From: Dehalococcoidia bacterium
GTDB taxonomy: Bacteria > Chloroflexota > Dehalococcoidia > Bin125
DNA length: 64,000 nucleotides
Assembly (NCBI GenBank): GCA_022826965.1
Contig: JAJDTU010000010.1
Coordinates: forward strand, 90,285 to 154,284
Direction of reading: 5' to 3'
Positions 42,723 through 51,175 of this stretch are shown here, piece after piece. The number at the start of each line of letters is the position of its first letter. Positions within the stretch are counted from its first letter, which is position 1. The notes under the pieces were generated by a model. It searched no databases, was not told the DNA's origin, and saw nothing but the letters and a program-made list of their open reading frames with translations. Both the position numbers and the translations under genes were made by a program.

Positions 42723-43655
42723 ATGCCCGTCACCCCAGAAACCCAGGCCATCCTCGATCTGCGAGCCGGCGCCACGCCCTTCAACGAAATGCCGGTCGAG
42801 GAAGCCCGCGCAGCGATGGCCGCCCTCCGGCCGCAGGGCGAACCAGAGCACGTGGTCCAGGTCCACGACATGGTCATCCCCGGCCCGGCCGGCGACATCC
42901 CCGCGCGCGGCTACCTGCCCACCGACGACCCGCGCGAGCTGCCCACCGTCGTCTACTTCCACGGCGGCGGCTGGGTGATCGGCGACCTCGACTCGCACGA
43001 CGCTGTCTGTCGCGCGCTCGCCAACCGCGTCCCGACCAGCGTGCTCTCGGTCGACTACCGTCTCGCGCCTGAGGCGACCTACCCCGCCGCGGCCGACGAC
43101 TGCTACGCCGCCCTCGAGTGGATCGCCGGGATGTACGCCCAGCAGGGCGGCCCCAGCGACCAGATCGCCGTCGCGGGAGACTCTGCCGGCGGCAACCTCG
43201 CCGCCGTCGTCTCACAGATGGCCCGTGATCGCGGAGGCCCGCAGATCGCCGCCCAGATCCTGATCTACCCGGTCACCGACTTCAGCTTCGAGACGGAGTC
43301 GTACAAGGCCAACGGAAGCGGAGAGTACGGGCTCTCCGAAGCCGGCATGCGCTGGTTCTGGGACCTGTACCTCAACGACGAGTCCGACGGCGCCCAGCCA
43401 TACGCCTCGCCGCTGCAGGCGGATGACCTGTCGAACCTGCCGCGGTCGCTCACCATCACGGCCGAGTACGACTCCCTCCGCGACGAGGGAGAAGCCTACG
43501 CCGCCGCGCTCGCGGCCGCCGGCAATCAGTCCAGCTGCACCCGCTACGACGGCGTCATCCACGGCTTCGTCGGCGCATTCCAGGCCGTCCCCGAGGGCAA
43601 TCAGGCACTCGATCAAATCGCCGCCGAACTCCGCTCCGCCTTCGGTCGGGACTGA
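42723..43655 (+). CDS. HSL-family alpha/beta hydrolase, tandem paralogue 2
   Basis: A 310-residue HSL-type esterase with HGGGW, AGDSAGG, acid in AEYDSLRDE and His in VIHGFVG. The ATG at 42723 has a CAGGAGGG ribosome site; the frame is open upstream through repeat g but without homology. Duplicate of the preceding gene, separated by the repeat. Confidence 0.9.
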   Translation: MPVTPETQAILDLRAGATPFNEMPVEEARAAMAALRPQGEPEHVVQVHDMVIPGPAGDIPARGYLPTDDPRELPTVVYFHGGGWVIGDLDSHDAVCRALANRVPTSVLSVDYRLAPEATYPAAADDCYAALEWIAGMYAQQGGPSDQIAVAGDSAGGNLAAVVSQMARDRGGPQIAAQILIYPVTDFSFETESYKANGSGEYGLSEAGMRWFWDLYLNDESDGAQPYASPLQADDLSNLPRSLTITAEYDSLRDEGEAYAAALAAAGNQSSCTRYDGVIHGFVGAFQAVPEGNQALDQIAAELRSAFGRD

Positions 43656-43688
43656 GGGGACCTAATCGCCGGGCAGTATGGGCGGCCG

Positions 43689-44072
43689 TTAGCCGCCGGG
43701 CATCTGCTTCTGGAACGAGGCCATGTCGAAGTAGTCGCGCCAGCGATGGATCTTGCCGTCGCGCAGCTCGAACACGCCGCAGACCTCGACATCGACGTTC
43801 GATCCGCCTATCTCAAATCGGTCGACACGCTCGTTGAGGACGATGTCGCCCACCGAGGCCGAGTGGATCACTTCCCAGCCGCGAGAGGTCATCTGCGAAA
43901 TGCCCTGCAGCGCCGCCGAGATCGCCTCGATGCCCTCCGCCGCCGGCATATCCACCGGCATGTTTGTGTAGATCGCATCATCCGTGAAGTACGAGGCGAG
44001 CTTGTCAGGGTCGGGGTGCTCGGCATCGAACTCGGCCATGAAGGCATTGACAACAGCTTCGGCGTCGGACAT
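43689..44072 (-). CDS. Limonene-1,2-epoxide hydrolase-like (SnoaL/NTF2 fold) protein
   Basis: A 127-residue NTF2-fold protein. NERVDRFEI, VCGVFELRDGKI and WRDYFD match the Asp-Arg-Asp water-activating residues of limonene-epoxide hydrolase-type enzymes, which open epoxides without a covalent intermediate. Related polyketide cyclases and ketosteroid isomerase-like proteins share the fold. Convergent with the esterase gene, 33 bases apart. Confidence 0.78.
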   Translation of the reverse strand: MSDAEAVVNAFMAEFDAEHPDPDKLASYFTDDAIYTNMPVDMPAAEGIEAISAALQGISQMTSRGWEVIHSASVGDIVLNERVDRFEIGGSNVDVEVCGVFELRDGKIHRWRDYFDMASFQKQMPGG

Positions 44073-44173
44073 ACAGCGTTCCTCCGGTGGTCATCTGAGA
44101 GCATTCGCAGTCTACGATGCGAGGCGGAGCGGACCGAGCGAGATCGAGGCAGTCGACAGAGAGAAGACAACCC

Positions 44174-44911
44174 ATGACGAATCGCGAAATCGTGTCGCAC
44201 GAAGAGTGGGTGGCGGCTCGCCGAGACTTGCTGCAACGCGAGAAGGAGTTCACGCGTCTGCGCGACGAGCTGGCGGCCGCCAGACGCCAACTCCCCTGGG
44301 AGCCGGTCGAGCGCGAGTACGTCTTCGACGGCCCCAACGGCCGAGAGTCGCTCGCCGACCTCTTCGGCGCCGCCGACCAGCTCATCGTCTACCACTTCAT
44401 GTTCGATCCGGACTGGGACGAAGGCTGCGTCGCCTGTTCCTTCATGGCCGACCACTTCAATCCGGCCACGATCCACATCCAGCAGCGCAACGCCGCCTTC
44501 GTCGCCATCTCTCGGGCGACGCTGGACAAGCTCCAGGCCTATCGCGAGCGGATGGGTTGGGACTTCAAATGGCTGTCGTCAAGCGGGAACACCTTCAACT
44601 TCGATTACGGAGTCTCGTTCCCGCTTGAAGATGTTGAAGCCGGTCGACGCGAGTACAACTACACCTTGCAGGAGCAGTTCGACGGGGCGGAAGCGCCGGG
44701 TCTCTCGGTCTTCACCAGCAGCGAGTCCGGAGACATCTTCCACACCTACTCGACCTACGCCCGAGGCCTGGAGGACTTTCTTGGCACCTACCGATTCCTT
44801 GACGTCCTCCCCAACGGCCGCGACGAGGGCGGGCTGCCCTGGAGCATGGCCTGGCTGCAGCGCCACGATCAGTACGACGCCGGCCTGGTGCAGATCGAGG
44901 GGATCGAGTAG
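44174..44911 (+). CDS. DUF899 thioredoxin-like family protein
   Basis: A 245-residue DUF899 protein. It begins with a helical EKEFTRLRDELAAARRQLPW region, followed by the thioredoxin-like core LIVYHFMFDPDWDEGCVACSFMAD, with C-x-x-C in GCVACS. The family is widespread, has no settled function and is often described as thioredoxin-like. The ATG at 44174 fixes the usual start. Convergent with the LLM gene three bases away. Confidence 0.85.
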   Translation: MTNREIVSHEEWVAARRDLLQREKEFTRLRDELAAARRQLPWEPVEREYVFDGPNGRESLADLFGAADQLIVYHFMFDPDWDEGCVACSFMADHFNPATIHIQQRNAAFVAISRATLDKLQAYRERMGWDFKWLSSSGNTFNFDYGVSFPLEDVEAGRREYNYTLQEQFDGAEAPGLSVFTSSESGDIFHTYSTYARGLEDFLGTYRFLDVLPNGRDEGGLPWSMAWLQRHDQYDAGLVQIEGIE

Positions 44912-44914
44912 TCC

Positions 44915-45973
44915 CTAAGCCCCCGACGATTCCTTCGCCAGCTCAGCCATCAGCTCGACCGCCTCGGGCTGGTGTGTTCGCACCGTCAGACCGGTGATGT
45001 AGCTGTCGGCCCACGCCTGGTAGCGCTCCCGGATCCGCGCCGGCGGTCCGAGCAAGGCCTGTTCGTCGAGGAACTCTTCTGGAACTTCCTCGATCGCCTC
45101 CGCCTTTCGGCCGGCGAGGTAGAGCTCCTGGATCCGCTCTGCCGCATCGCCGTACCCGCGGCGGATCATCGACATCTTGTGGAAGTTGAGCGTCTTGTGA
45201 CCCATCCCGCCTACGTAAAGCGCCACGTTGGGCTTCATCTTGCGGAACGCGTCGCGCAGGTCATCCGTGATCTCGACCTCCGCCGATGACTGGACCTCGA
45301 AGTCCGGCCACCACTTCGGCGATCCTGACTTGGCCTCGGCCCGCTTGAACCCCTCCTCGACCCACGGCTCGAACAGGTCCGCGTTGTACGGCGTCAGCCC
45401 GAGCGGCAGCCAGCCCTCGGAGATCTCCGAAGTCATCCGCACGTTCATCTCGGTGCCGGTACCCAGCCAGATCGGGATGTTGGGATTCATGTGCAGGATC
45501 GACTTGAGCGGTTTGGCCAGGCCGGCGCTGCGGGGACCGTTGTAGGGCAGCGAGATCTCTTTGCCGTCATGAGTGACCGGCTCCTCGCGTGCGAGGATCT
45601 TGCGGATGATCGCGACGTAGTCGCGAATCCGGGTGTTGGGCTTACCCCACGGCTCGCCGTACCAGCCCTCGACAATCTGTGGCCCGGACACGCCAATGCC
45701 GAGGATTACGCGATCGCCGCCGGCGAGCGCATCGATCGTCGCAGCCGTCATCGCGGCGTTCGCCGGTGTTCGGGCCGCAAGCTGGATCACGCCGGTGCCC
45801 AGGCGGATCTTTTCGGTCACGCCGGCGAGGTAGGCCAGCGGCGAGAAGGCGTCTGAGCCATACGCTTCGGCCGTCCAGACCGAGTCGTAACCAAGTTGCT
45901 CCGCCTTGCGGACGAGGTCAACCGGCAGCGACATGTACGCTCCCGAGTAGCCGAGCGATAGACCGAGTTTCAT
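44915..45973 (-). CDS. LLM-class F420-dependent oxidoreductase
   Basis: A 352-residue luciferase-like protein of the F420-binding branch (MKLGLSLGYSG, YDSVWTAEAYGSDAFSPLAYLA, IRLGTGVIQLAARTPA, LGIGVSGPQIVEGWYG). It should reduce or oxidise an organic substrate with coenzyme F420 or flavin. Last gene of the minus-strand group from 49332. If F420 is the cofactor, the organism must make or obtain it; no F420 biosynthesis gene is in the window. Confidence 0.88.
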   Translation of the reverse strand: MKLGLSLGYSGAYMSLPVDLVRKAEQLGYDSVWTAEAYGSDAFSPLAYLAGVTEKIRLGTGVIQLAARTPANAAMTAATIDALAGGDRVILGIGVSGPQIVEGWYGEPWGKPNTRIRDYVAIIRKILAREEPVTHDGKEISLPYNGPRSAGLAKPLKSILHMNPNIPIWLGTGTEMNVRMTSEISEGWLPLGLTPYNADLFEPWVEEGFKRAEAKSGSPKWWPDFEVQSSAEVEITDDLRDAFRKMKPNVALYVGGMGHKTLNFHKMSMIRRGYGDAAERIQELYLAGRKAEAIEEVPEEFLDEQALLGPPARIRERYQAWADSYITGLTVRTHQPEAVELMAELAKESSGA

Positions 45974-45996
45974 GGTCGATTCCTCTCTGTCGCGAG

Positions 45997-46626
45997 CTAG
46001 CGAAGCGTGATTGAGCCCTCAGGTCCCTCGATCACCGCGACCAATGCAGGCTCAGGACCCTCGCGCATGTCCAGTTCGACACCCAAGGCCGCGTGCGCCC
46101 GACGCACTTCGTCAAGGTCGGGATGTTCGCCGTGCCAGGACGCCAGGCGCGCTCCCGTGACCGCGGTCGTCGAAGGGTGACGCGCATCTCCCCAATCGAT
46201 CAGGAACGGTACCAGCCCTCCGAGGAGCGGCGGCCAGATCGTACGGGTCAACCGCCAGTCGAGGCGGGTGCCATCGGCAAGCACACGGCCCAGCGGATAC
46301 ACCTCGCCGATGTCGTAGCCCGCCGCCTTGGCCCCGGCAACACGCTCGTCGATCTCGGCGCCGGCCTTGCAGCACCAGTGCGGCACATGCGCGCCTCGAC
46401 CGCCGAAGTCGTGCATGCCGAACGGCAACGGACCTGCGTGGTCGGCCTGGGCCGGGTCGGGACCGATGATCTCCAGGTAAGCATTGTCCTGCAGCGCGAG
46501 CAAATGGTTGTAAACCCCGCGTCCTGGGAAGTGCCCGCCGAGTTCCGGGCGCAGGCCAATCGCGGCCTCAATCTCGGCGACCGACGCCTGCACGTCGGGC
46601 GTAGCGAGAACGATGTGGTCCAGCAT
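45997..46626 (-). CDS. Glyoxalase-like (VOC, Glyoxalase_3-type) protein, paralogue 1
   Basis: A 209-residue protein beginning MLDHIVLATPDV, with NHLLALQDNAYLEIIG and HVPHWCCKAG, typical of the Glyoxalase_3/YycE-like VOC family. It is about half identical by eye to the next gene upstream (46647-47273), so the pair arose by tandem duplication. Metal-dependent lyase or isomerase activity is likely, substrate unknown. Confidence 0.82.
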   Translation of the reverse strand: MLDHIVLATPDVQASVAEIEAAIGLRPELGGHFPGRGVYNHLLALQDNAYLEIIGPDPAQADHAGPLPFGMHDFGGRGAHVPHWCCKAGAEIDERVAGAKAAGYDIGEVYPLGRVLADGTRLDWRLTRTIWPPLLGGLVPFLIDWGDARHPSTTAVTGARLASWHGEHPDLDEVRRAHAALGVELDMREGPEPALVAVIEGPEGSITLR

Positions 46627-46646
46627 GACAGTTGTCCTCGCGGCTT

Positions 46647-47273
46647 CTAGCGATAGCTGATCGAACCGTCAGGCCCCTGGAGCGTGGCGACCAGGGCGGG
46701 CTCACCGGCTTCTCGCAACTCGATCTCGATGCCCATGACCCGGTGCGCGGCGCGCACGGCGTCGAGGTCGGGGTGTTCGCCGTGCCAGGAGGTGAGGCTA
46801 ATGCCCTGGACAGCAGTGGTAGATGGATGGGGAGCGTCACCCCAGTCGATCAGGAAGGGGATCAATCCACCGAGATGAGGCGGCCAGGTCCCGATCGTGA
46901 GTCGCCAGTCAAGCCGGCCGCCGTCGGGCAGGTCGCGTCCCAGCGGAACGACCGGACCGAGGTCGTAGCCGGCCTGTTTGGCCGCGGCGGCGAGCTCGTC
47001 AATGCGCTCGTTGCCTTTCCAACACCAGTGCGGGATATGCGCGCCTCGGCCGGACTGCGGGTCCAGGCCGAACGGCATGGTTCCGTCGCCCTCGTGCTCT
47101 GGGTCGGGTCCGATGATCTCCAGGTAGGCCCCGTCTTGCAGCGCGAGCAGATGGTTGTAGGCTCCCATCTCGGTGAATCGTCCACCCACCCCGGCTCGCA
47201 CTCCGGTCGCCACGGCGATTTCGTCAACGGTCGCCTGCACGTCGGGCGTCGCGAGGACGATGTGATCGAGCAT
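46647..47273 (-). CDS. Glyoxalase-like (VOC, Glyoxalase_3-type) protein, paralogue 2
   Basis: A 208-residue paralogue of the downstream gene: MLDHIVLATPDV, NHLLALQDGAYLEIIG, HIPHWCWKGN. The ATG at 47273 aligns with that of its copy. It follows the M20 amidohydrolase by 11 bases in one transcription unit. Confidence 0.82.
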   Translation of the reverse strand: MLDHIVLATPDVQATVDEIAVATGVRAGVGGRFTEMGAYNHLLALQDGAYLEIIGPDPEHEGDGTMPFGLDPQSGRGAHIPHWCWKGNERIDELAAAAKQAGYDLGPVVPLGRDLPDGGRLDWRLTIGTWPPHLGGLIPFLIDWGDAPHPSTTAVQGISLTSWHGEHPDLDAVRAAHRVMGIEIELREAGEPALVATLQGPDGSISYR

Positions 47274-47284
47274 CGTGTGTCTCC

Positions 47285-48466
47285 TCAATCTGCGTGGGTC
47301 GCTTCGAAATCGGCGAGCGCACGGTCGCGCAGATCCGGGTCGGTCAGCCAGTCAAGCGCTGCGTGGGCCATGGCCTTGGTCGCGGTCAGCGTGAGTTGAT
47401 GGCCCTCGTCGGTGGCCGCGGCGGCGGTGAACTGAGGCGTGTGGTTGCCGCTCTCATGCGGGATCAGGTACAAGGGATGAATCGACGGCACGACGTGCGA
47501 GACGTTGCCCATGTCGGTCGAGCCGAAACTGCCCTGGATGCCGCCGTCCAGATCCGCCGCCTCGACGCCGAGGTCCAGCCAACGCCTGCCGTACGTCTCT
47601 GCCAGCGGTCCGTTGTTCGCCATGTTGCTGTAGCGCTCTCCCGCCTGCCAGTCGATTGACCAATCGCAGCCCGTCGCCTGGGCGGCGCCGGCGAAGCAGT
47701 CCTCGACACGCTGGATCATCTCGTCCAGCCGCTCCTCTTGCGGAGCGCGGACGTAGAACTCGGCCTGGGCGTAGTCCGGGATGATGTTCGGCTTCTCACC
47801 GCCGTGGTGGATCTTGCCGTGGATTCGCACCGTCGGATGCGACTGCTGGCGGAGCAAACCGATCGCCTGGTAGGCCAACACCAGCGCGTCGAGCGCGTTG
47901 CGCCCCTCCCAGGGCGCTCCCGCGGCATGCGCGTTCCTGCCGCGGAACTCAACGAAGCATGTATCGATGGCCAGCACAAGCGGGTAGATGATGTTGCCGG
48001 TGCCGGGATGGATCATCATCGCCGCGCCGACATCCTCAAACGCACCCTCGTCGATCAGTCGGATCTTGCCACCACCGCCTTCTTCGGCCGGTGAGCCCAG
48101 CACCCGAATGGTGCCCTCCACACTTTCACGCTCAAGAGCCTCCGCCACCGCGAGGCCGGCCGCGACGCCGGAGATGGCGATCAGGTTGTGCCCGCAAGCG
48201 TGGCCGATTCCCGGTAGTGCGTCGTACTCGCTCAACACCGCGATCGTTGGTCCGCCCGACCCGCGGGTCGCCTCGAACGCGGTGTCCATGCCGTAGGCAG
48301 ACGGCGTTACGTCGAAGCCTGCGTCGGCTAACCAAGAGGTCAGCGATGCATGCGCGTACACCTCCTCGTAGTTCTCCTCTGGATGGGAGTGGATGTCGAG
48401 GCTCAGAGCCCGCAAGGACTCCGAAGATGCGTCAATCGTCTGCGAAGCGATATCCCAGAGCGACAT
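47285..48466 (-). CDS. M20 family amidohydrolase (ACY1L2/AbgB-like)
   Basis: A 393-residue metal-dependent amidase: early HSHPE, LSEYDALPGIGHACGHN, SPAEEGGGGKI and AHAAGAPWEG are the M20 dinuclear site and dimerisation loop of the aminobenzoyl-glutamate/ACY1L2 branch. It cleaves an N-acyl or p-aminobenzoyl amide. The ATG at 48466 has GGGAGGAGG ten bases upstream. Its operon with VOC, LLM and probably SDR genes suggests breakdown of an amide-containing compound. Confidence 0.9.
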   Translation of the reverse strand: MSLWDIASQTIDASSESLRALSLDIHSHPEENYEEVYAHASLTSWLADAGFDVTPSAYGMDTAFEATRGSGGPTIAVLSEYDALPGIGHACGHNLIAISGVAAGLAVAEALERESVEGTIRVLGSPAEEGGGGKIRLIDEGAFEDVGAAMMIHPGTGNIIYPLVLAIDTCFVEFRGRNAHAAGAPWEGRNALDALVLAYQAIGLLRQQSHPTVRIHGKIHHGGEKPNIIPDYAQAEFYVRAPQEERLDEMIQRVEDCFAGAAQATGCDWSIDWQAGERYSNMANNGPLAETYGRRWLDLGVEAADLDGGIQGSFGSTDMGNVSHVVPSIHPLYLIPHESGNHTPQFTAAAATDEGHQLTLTATKAMAHAALDWLTDPDLRDRALADFEATHAD

Positions 48467-48525
48467 TCGTGCCTCCTCCCGCACGCACTGTTCCCAGTGG
48501 GGCAACGTGGTGCTACTCAGTGGTG

Positions 48526-49332
48526 CTACTCAGTGAACCACCCACCGTCCGGATGAATGATCTCCCCAGTCACGTATGAGGCTTCGTCCGACGCGAGGAA
48601 GAGGGCCACCTTCGCGATCTCTTCAGGCTGTCCGAAACGCCGCATTGGAGTCAGGCTGAGGACCCATTGATTGAGCTCTTCGTTGCCCGAGATTGCCGCC
48701 GTCATTGGCGTCTCGATGAAGCCCGGCCCGATCGCGTTTACGCGAATCCCATCCTGCACCAACTCCTGGGCGAGCACCTTGGTCAGCATCCAGACGCCGG
48801 CCTTGGAGACGCAGTAGTTGGCCGCCCCGGGCTGGGGGAACTTGGCCATGATCGAGGCGATGTTGATAATCGCTCCGCCGTTGCCCAGTTCGATCATCTT
48901 CCGCGCGCACGACCGGTCGGTCATCATCACGCCGGTCAGGTTGACCGCCATCACCTTCTCCCAGTGTTCGACGTTCTGATTGGTGATGAACGAGGCGGTC
49001 CGGTCGTCGCCGAGGTCCGTGGTCTCGCCGGAGACATACTCGGCGGTCGAGATGCCCGCCGCAGCTACGACCACATCGAGCCGGCCGAACTCGTCGACGC
49101 AGGCTTGAGCCGCAGCATCATTAGCGGCCTCGGTCGACGTGTCGCACTCGACCACCACCGCCCGACGGCCGTGCGCTTCGACCGCGGCCACCGTCTCCGA
49201 CGCGCGATGCGGCAGCAGGTCCGCCAGCAGCACGTCGGCCCCCTCTTCGGCGAACCGGACGGCGCAGGCTGCCCCGATGCCGCTCGCTCCGCCGGTGATC
49301 AGCGCCGCTTTGCCCTCAAGTGCTCCCGCCAT
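48526..49332 (-). CDS. Short-chain dehydrogenase/reductase
   Basis: A 268-residue classical SDR: TGGASGIGAACA, VAAAGIS (for NNAG), INIASIM with the Ser, Y-C-V-S-K pair, and the late VTGEIIHPDGGW block typical of 3-oxoacyl-ACP-reductase-like members. First gene of the minus-strand run to 44915 (59 bases before the M20 gene). A perfect inverted repeat lies 51 bases upstream of its start. Confidence 0.9.
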   Translation of the reverse strand: MAGALEGKAALITGGASGIGAACAVRFAEEGADVLLADLLPHRASETVAAVEAHGRRAVVVECDTSTEAANDAAAQACVDEFGRLDVVVAAAGISTAEYVSGETTDLGDDRTASFITNQNVEHWEKVMAVNLTGVMMTDRSCARKMIELGNGGAIINIASIMAKFPQPGAANYCVSKAGVWMLTKVLAQELVQDGIRVNAIGPGFIETPMTAAISGNEELNQWVLSLTPMRRFGQPEEIAKVALFLASDEASYVTGEIIHPDGGWFTE

Positions 49333-49382
49333 GTCATCCGCCTCTCCGTACTGCAGCTTCGCCTCACGGCGATTAGGTGGCG

Positions 49383-49400
49383 ATCTGATGGCGATCAGAT
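49383..49400. promoter_or_regulatory. Perfect inverted repeat, putative operator
   Basis: ATCTGAT-GGCG-ATCAGAT: seven-base arms around a four-base spacer in the 204-base divergent space between the SDR and binding-protein genes. It has the form of a dimeric repressor site. Confidence 0.45.
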
Positions 49401-49507
49401 CTGGTCTGTCCGCCGTCGGCAGGATAAGCGCTCGCGGGCTGTCAGGCTGTTCGATTGACAGGAAGCGAGGTGTCGATTCGGATACCGGTACGATTGGCTT
49501 GCGTTCT

Positions 49508-49522
49508 GTTACTAGACGTAAC
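49508..49522. promoter_or_regulatory. Small inverted repeat before binding-protein gene
   Basis: GTTAC-TAGAC-GTAAC lies just upstream of the ribosome site (GAAAGGCG) of the gene at 49537. It may be an operator or a 5'-leader hairpin; five-base arms also occur by chance. Confidence 0.25.
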
Positions 49523-49536
49523 GAAAGGCGAAGCTT

Positions 49537-51075
49537 ATGCGACGGCTGATGTGGCTCACATTAGGAATCGTGATTGGCGCCGGGACGATGGGGGCAGTCT
49601 GGGCGAATGTCGCCAATACGCCTGACGATCCCGACGGCGCGGTCGACGTACGCATCGTGTTGGAGCGACTCGACGACGGCCGCGTGGAGGCAGGGTTGCA
49701 GCAACGCGACGTGGACGGTGCGTGGGGCGGGACGCTGAAGCCTGCTCATCGGTTCCTCGCGCCCGACGTCGAAGCCAACCGTCCTCTGCACAGTTCCGTC
49801 GTGATTGTCGACACGGACAGCCGTTACGAGACCATCGCGCAGAACTACGCCGACTATCTCTTCGCCTCTGGCGGAGAAATCGCCGATGGATTCCACGACA
49901 GATTCGGCGGCAGCGACGATCCGCCCAAGATGCTCTGCATTGACGACCTCAACGATCAGGGCATCGAGAGCCTCTGCGACGGCTTCGAGGCGGTCTACGC
50001 CGGACCAGTCGAGCGGGTCGCCGTGACCAGCTACGAGGACTTCCGACTCGACCTGGAAACCCGGCTGCTTGAGGATCGCGAGCTTCGAGGCCTGTTCGCT
50101 ACCAGCGTCCCGACCGCCAACATCGTTGACGAGACGAGGGAGGCGACTCGCCGATTCATTCGCTGGAGCTACTGGATTGAGCTCATCGATCCGCATCTGC
50201 CCGCTCCCAGCAATCTCTATTGCGTGATCAGCCACGGCAGCGACGAGGACCTGTTCTGGGGCCTGTCCGCCGAAACGTCAGTTGCTGCGGCCGGCATGCT
50301 GGGGATCAACGTGCGCAGCGAGGTCTATCTGACCGGAGCTGAGCAGGCCGAGGCCGTTCGACGTTGCGCCGCCGACGGCGCCGTCGCTATCGCGACCACG
50401 CTCTCCGAACCTGAGGTGCTGAAGCCCGCGGTTCAGGAGGCAATCTCGGCCGGGATTCCGGTGATCTCCTTCAACTCGGGCGCCGAGGATGCTGCTGATG
50501 TCGGCACTGCCCTGCACATTTCACTCGACGACTACGAAGCGGGGCGAGTCGCCGGCAACGAGTTCAACGAGCGCGGCATCGAAGGGCACGCGCTCTGCGT
50601 AGTCCACGAGCCGGATAACCAGGGATTGCACGACCGCTGTGATGGGCTCGAAGAGGCCTTCAACGGCACGGTGGAGCGCTGGAGCATGACCGATCGCGAG
50701 AGCACGGTCGCCGAACTCTCCGATCGTCTGCGCGAGGGCGACGTGAGCGCCGTACTTGGTCTTTCGTCTTCGATCGGCACCGAGGTTCGCAGCGCCATCT
50801 TCCGCACCAGGAATGGTGTCCAGGGCGCCACATTCGGATTTAGCCGCACAATCGCCGAGTACGTCGCCGACGGTCGGCTGATGTTCGCGATCTTCGACCA
50901 TCCCGAGATCCAGTCCTACCTCGCCGCGGTCGGCGCTCTGGTCACCGAACGACTGCGAATAGACCCGGTGGCATATTTCAACAGCTCGCAGATGCTGATC
51001 ACGCCGACGGTCGTCAACGCCGAGGAGATGCAGGTGTTGATAGACTCGCTGACTGCGTGGCCGGAACAACCATGA
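49537..51075 (+). CDS. Membrane-anchored periplasmic-binding-protein-like protein with GLQ domain and duplicated lobe, paralogue 1
   Basis: A 512-residue protein. One N-terminal hydrophobic segment (about 5-24) exports or anchors it. Residues 36-90 form the GLQ domain (ERLDDGRVEAGLQQRDVDGAW, then PAHRFLAPD). From about 220 a sugar-type (Peripla_BP_4) binding protein follows (CVISHGS; GIPVISFNSG; TFGFSRTIAEYV). An extra lobe at about 130-200 (MLCIDDLNDQGIESLCDGFEAVY, C134) repeats the genuine second lobe at 351-420 (ALCVVHEPDNQGLHDRCDGLEEAF, C354). No ABC permease or ATPase is adjacent, so it may be a sensor or scavenger rather than a transporter part. Confidence 0.82.
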   Translation: MRRLMWLTLGIVIGAGTMGAVWANVANTPDDPDGAVDVRIVLERLDDGRVEAGLQQRDVDGAWGGTLKPAHRFLAPDVEANRPLHSSVVIVDTDSRYETIAQNYADYLFASGGEIADGFHDRFGGSDDPPKMLCIDDLNDQGIESLCDGFEAVYAGPVERVAVTSYEDFRLDLETRLLEDRELRGLFATSVPTANIVDETREATRRFIRWSYWIELIDPHLPAPSNLYCVISHGSDEDLFWGLSAETSVAAAGMLGINVRSEVYLTGAEQAEAVRRCAADGAVAIATTLSEPEVLKPAVQEAISAGIPVISFNSGAEDAADVGTALHISLDDYEAGRVAGNEFNERGIEGHALCVVHEPDNQGLHDRCDGLEEAFNGTVERWSMTDRESTVAELSDRLREGDVSAVLGLSSSIGTEVRSAIFRTRNGVQGATFGFSRTIAEYVADGRLMFAIFDHPEIQSYLAAVGALVTERLRIDPVAYFNSSQMLITPTVVNAEEMQVLIDSLTAWPEQP

Positions 51076-51175
51076 GCTGATTGATCCTCTCCATGAGCGG
51101 CGACTCCGTGTCGCCCGCAGCGTGAACCAGATGCTCGCACGCAGAGCTCGAGCGAACAGAGTCAGGAACGACGCG

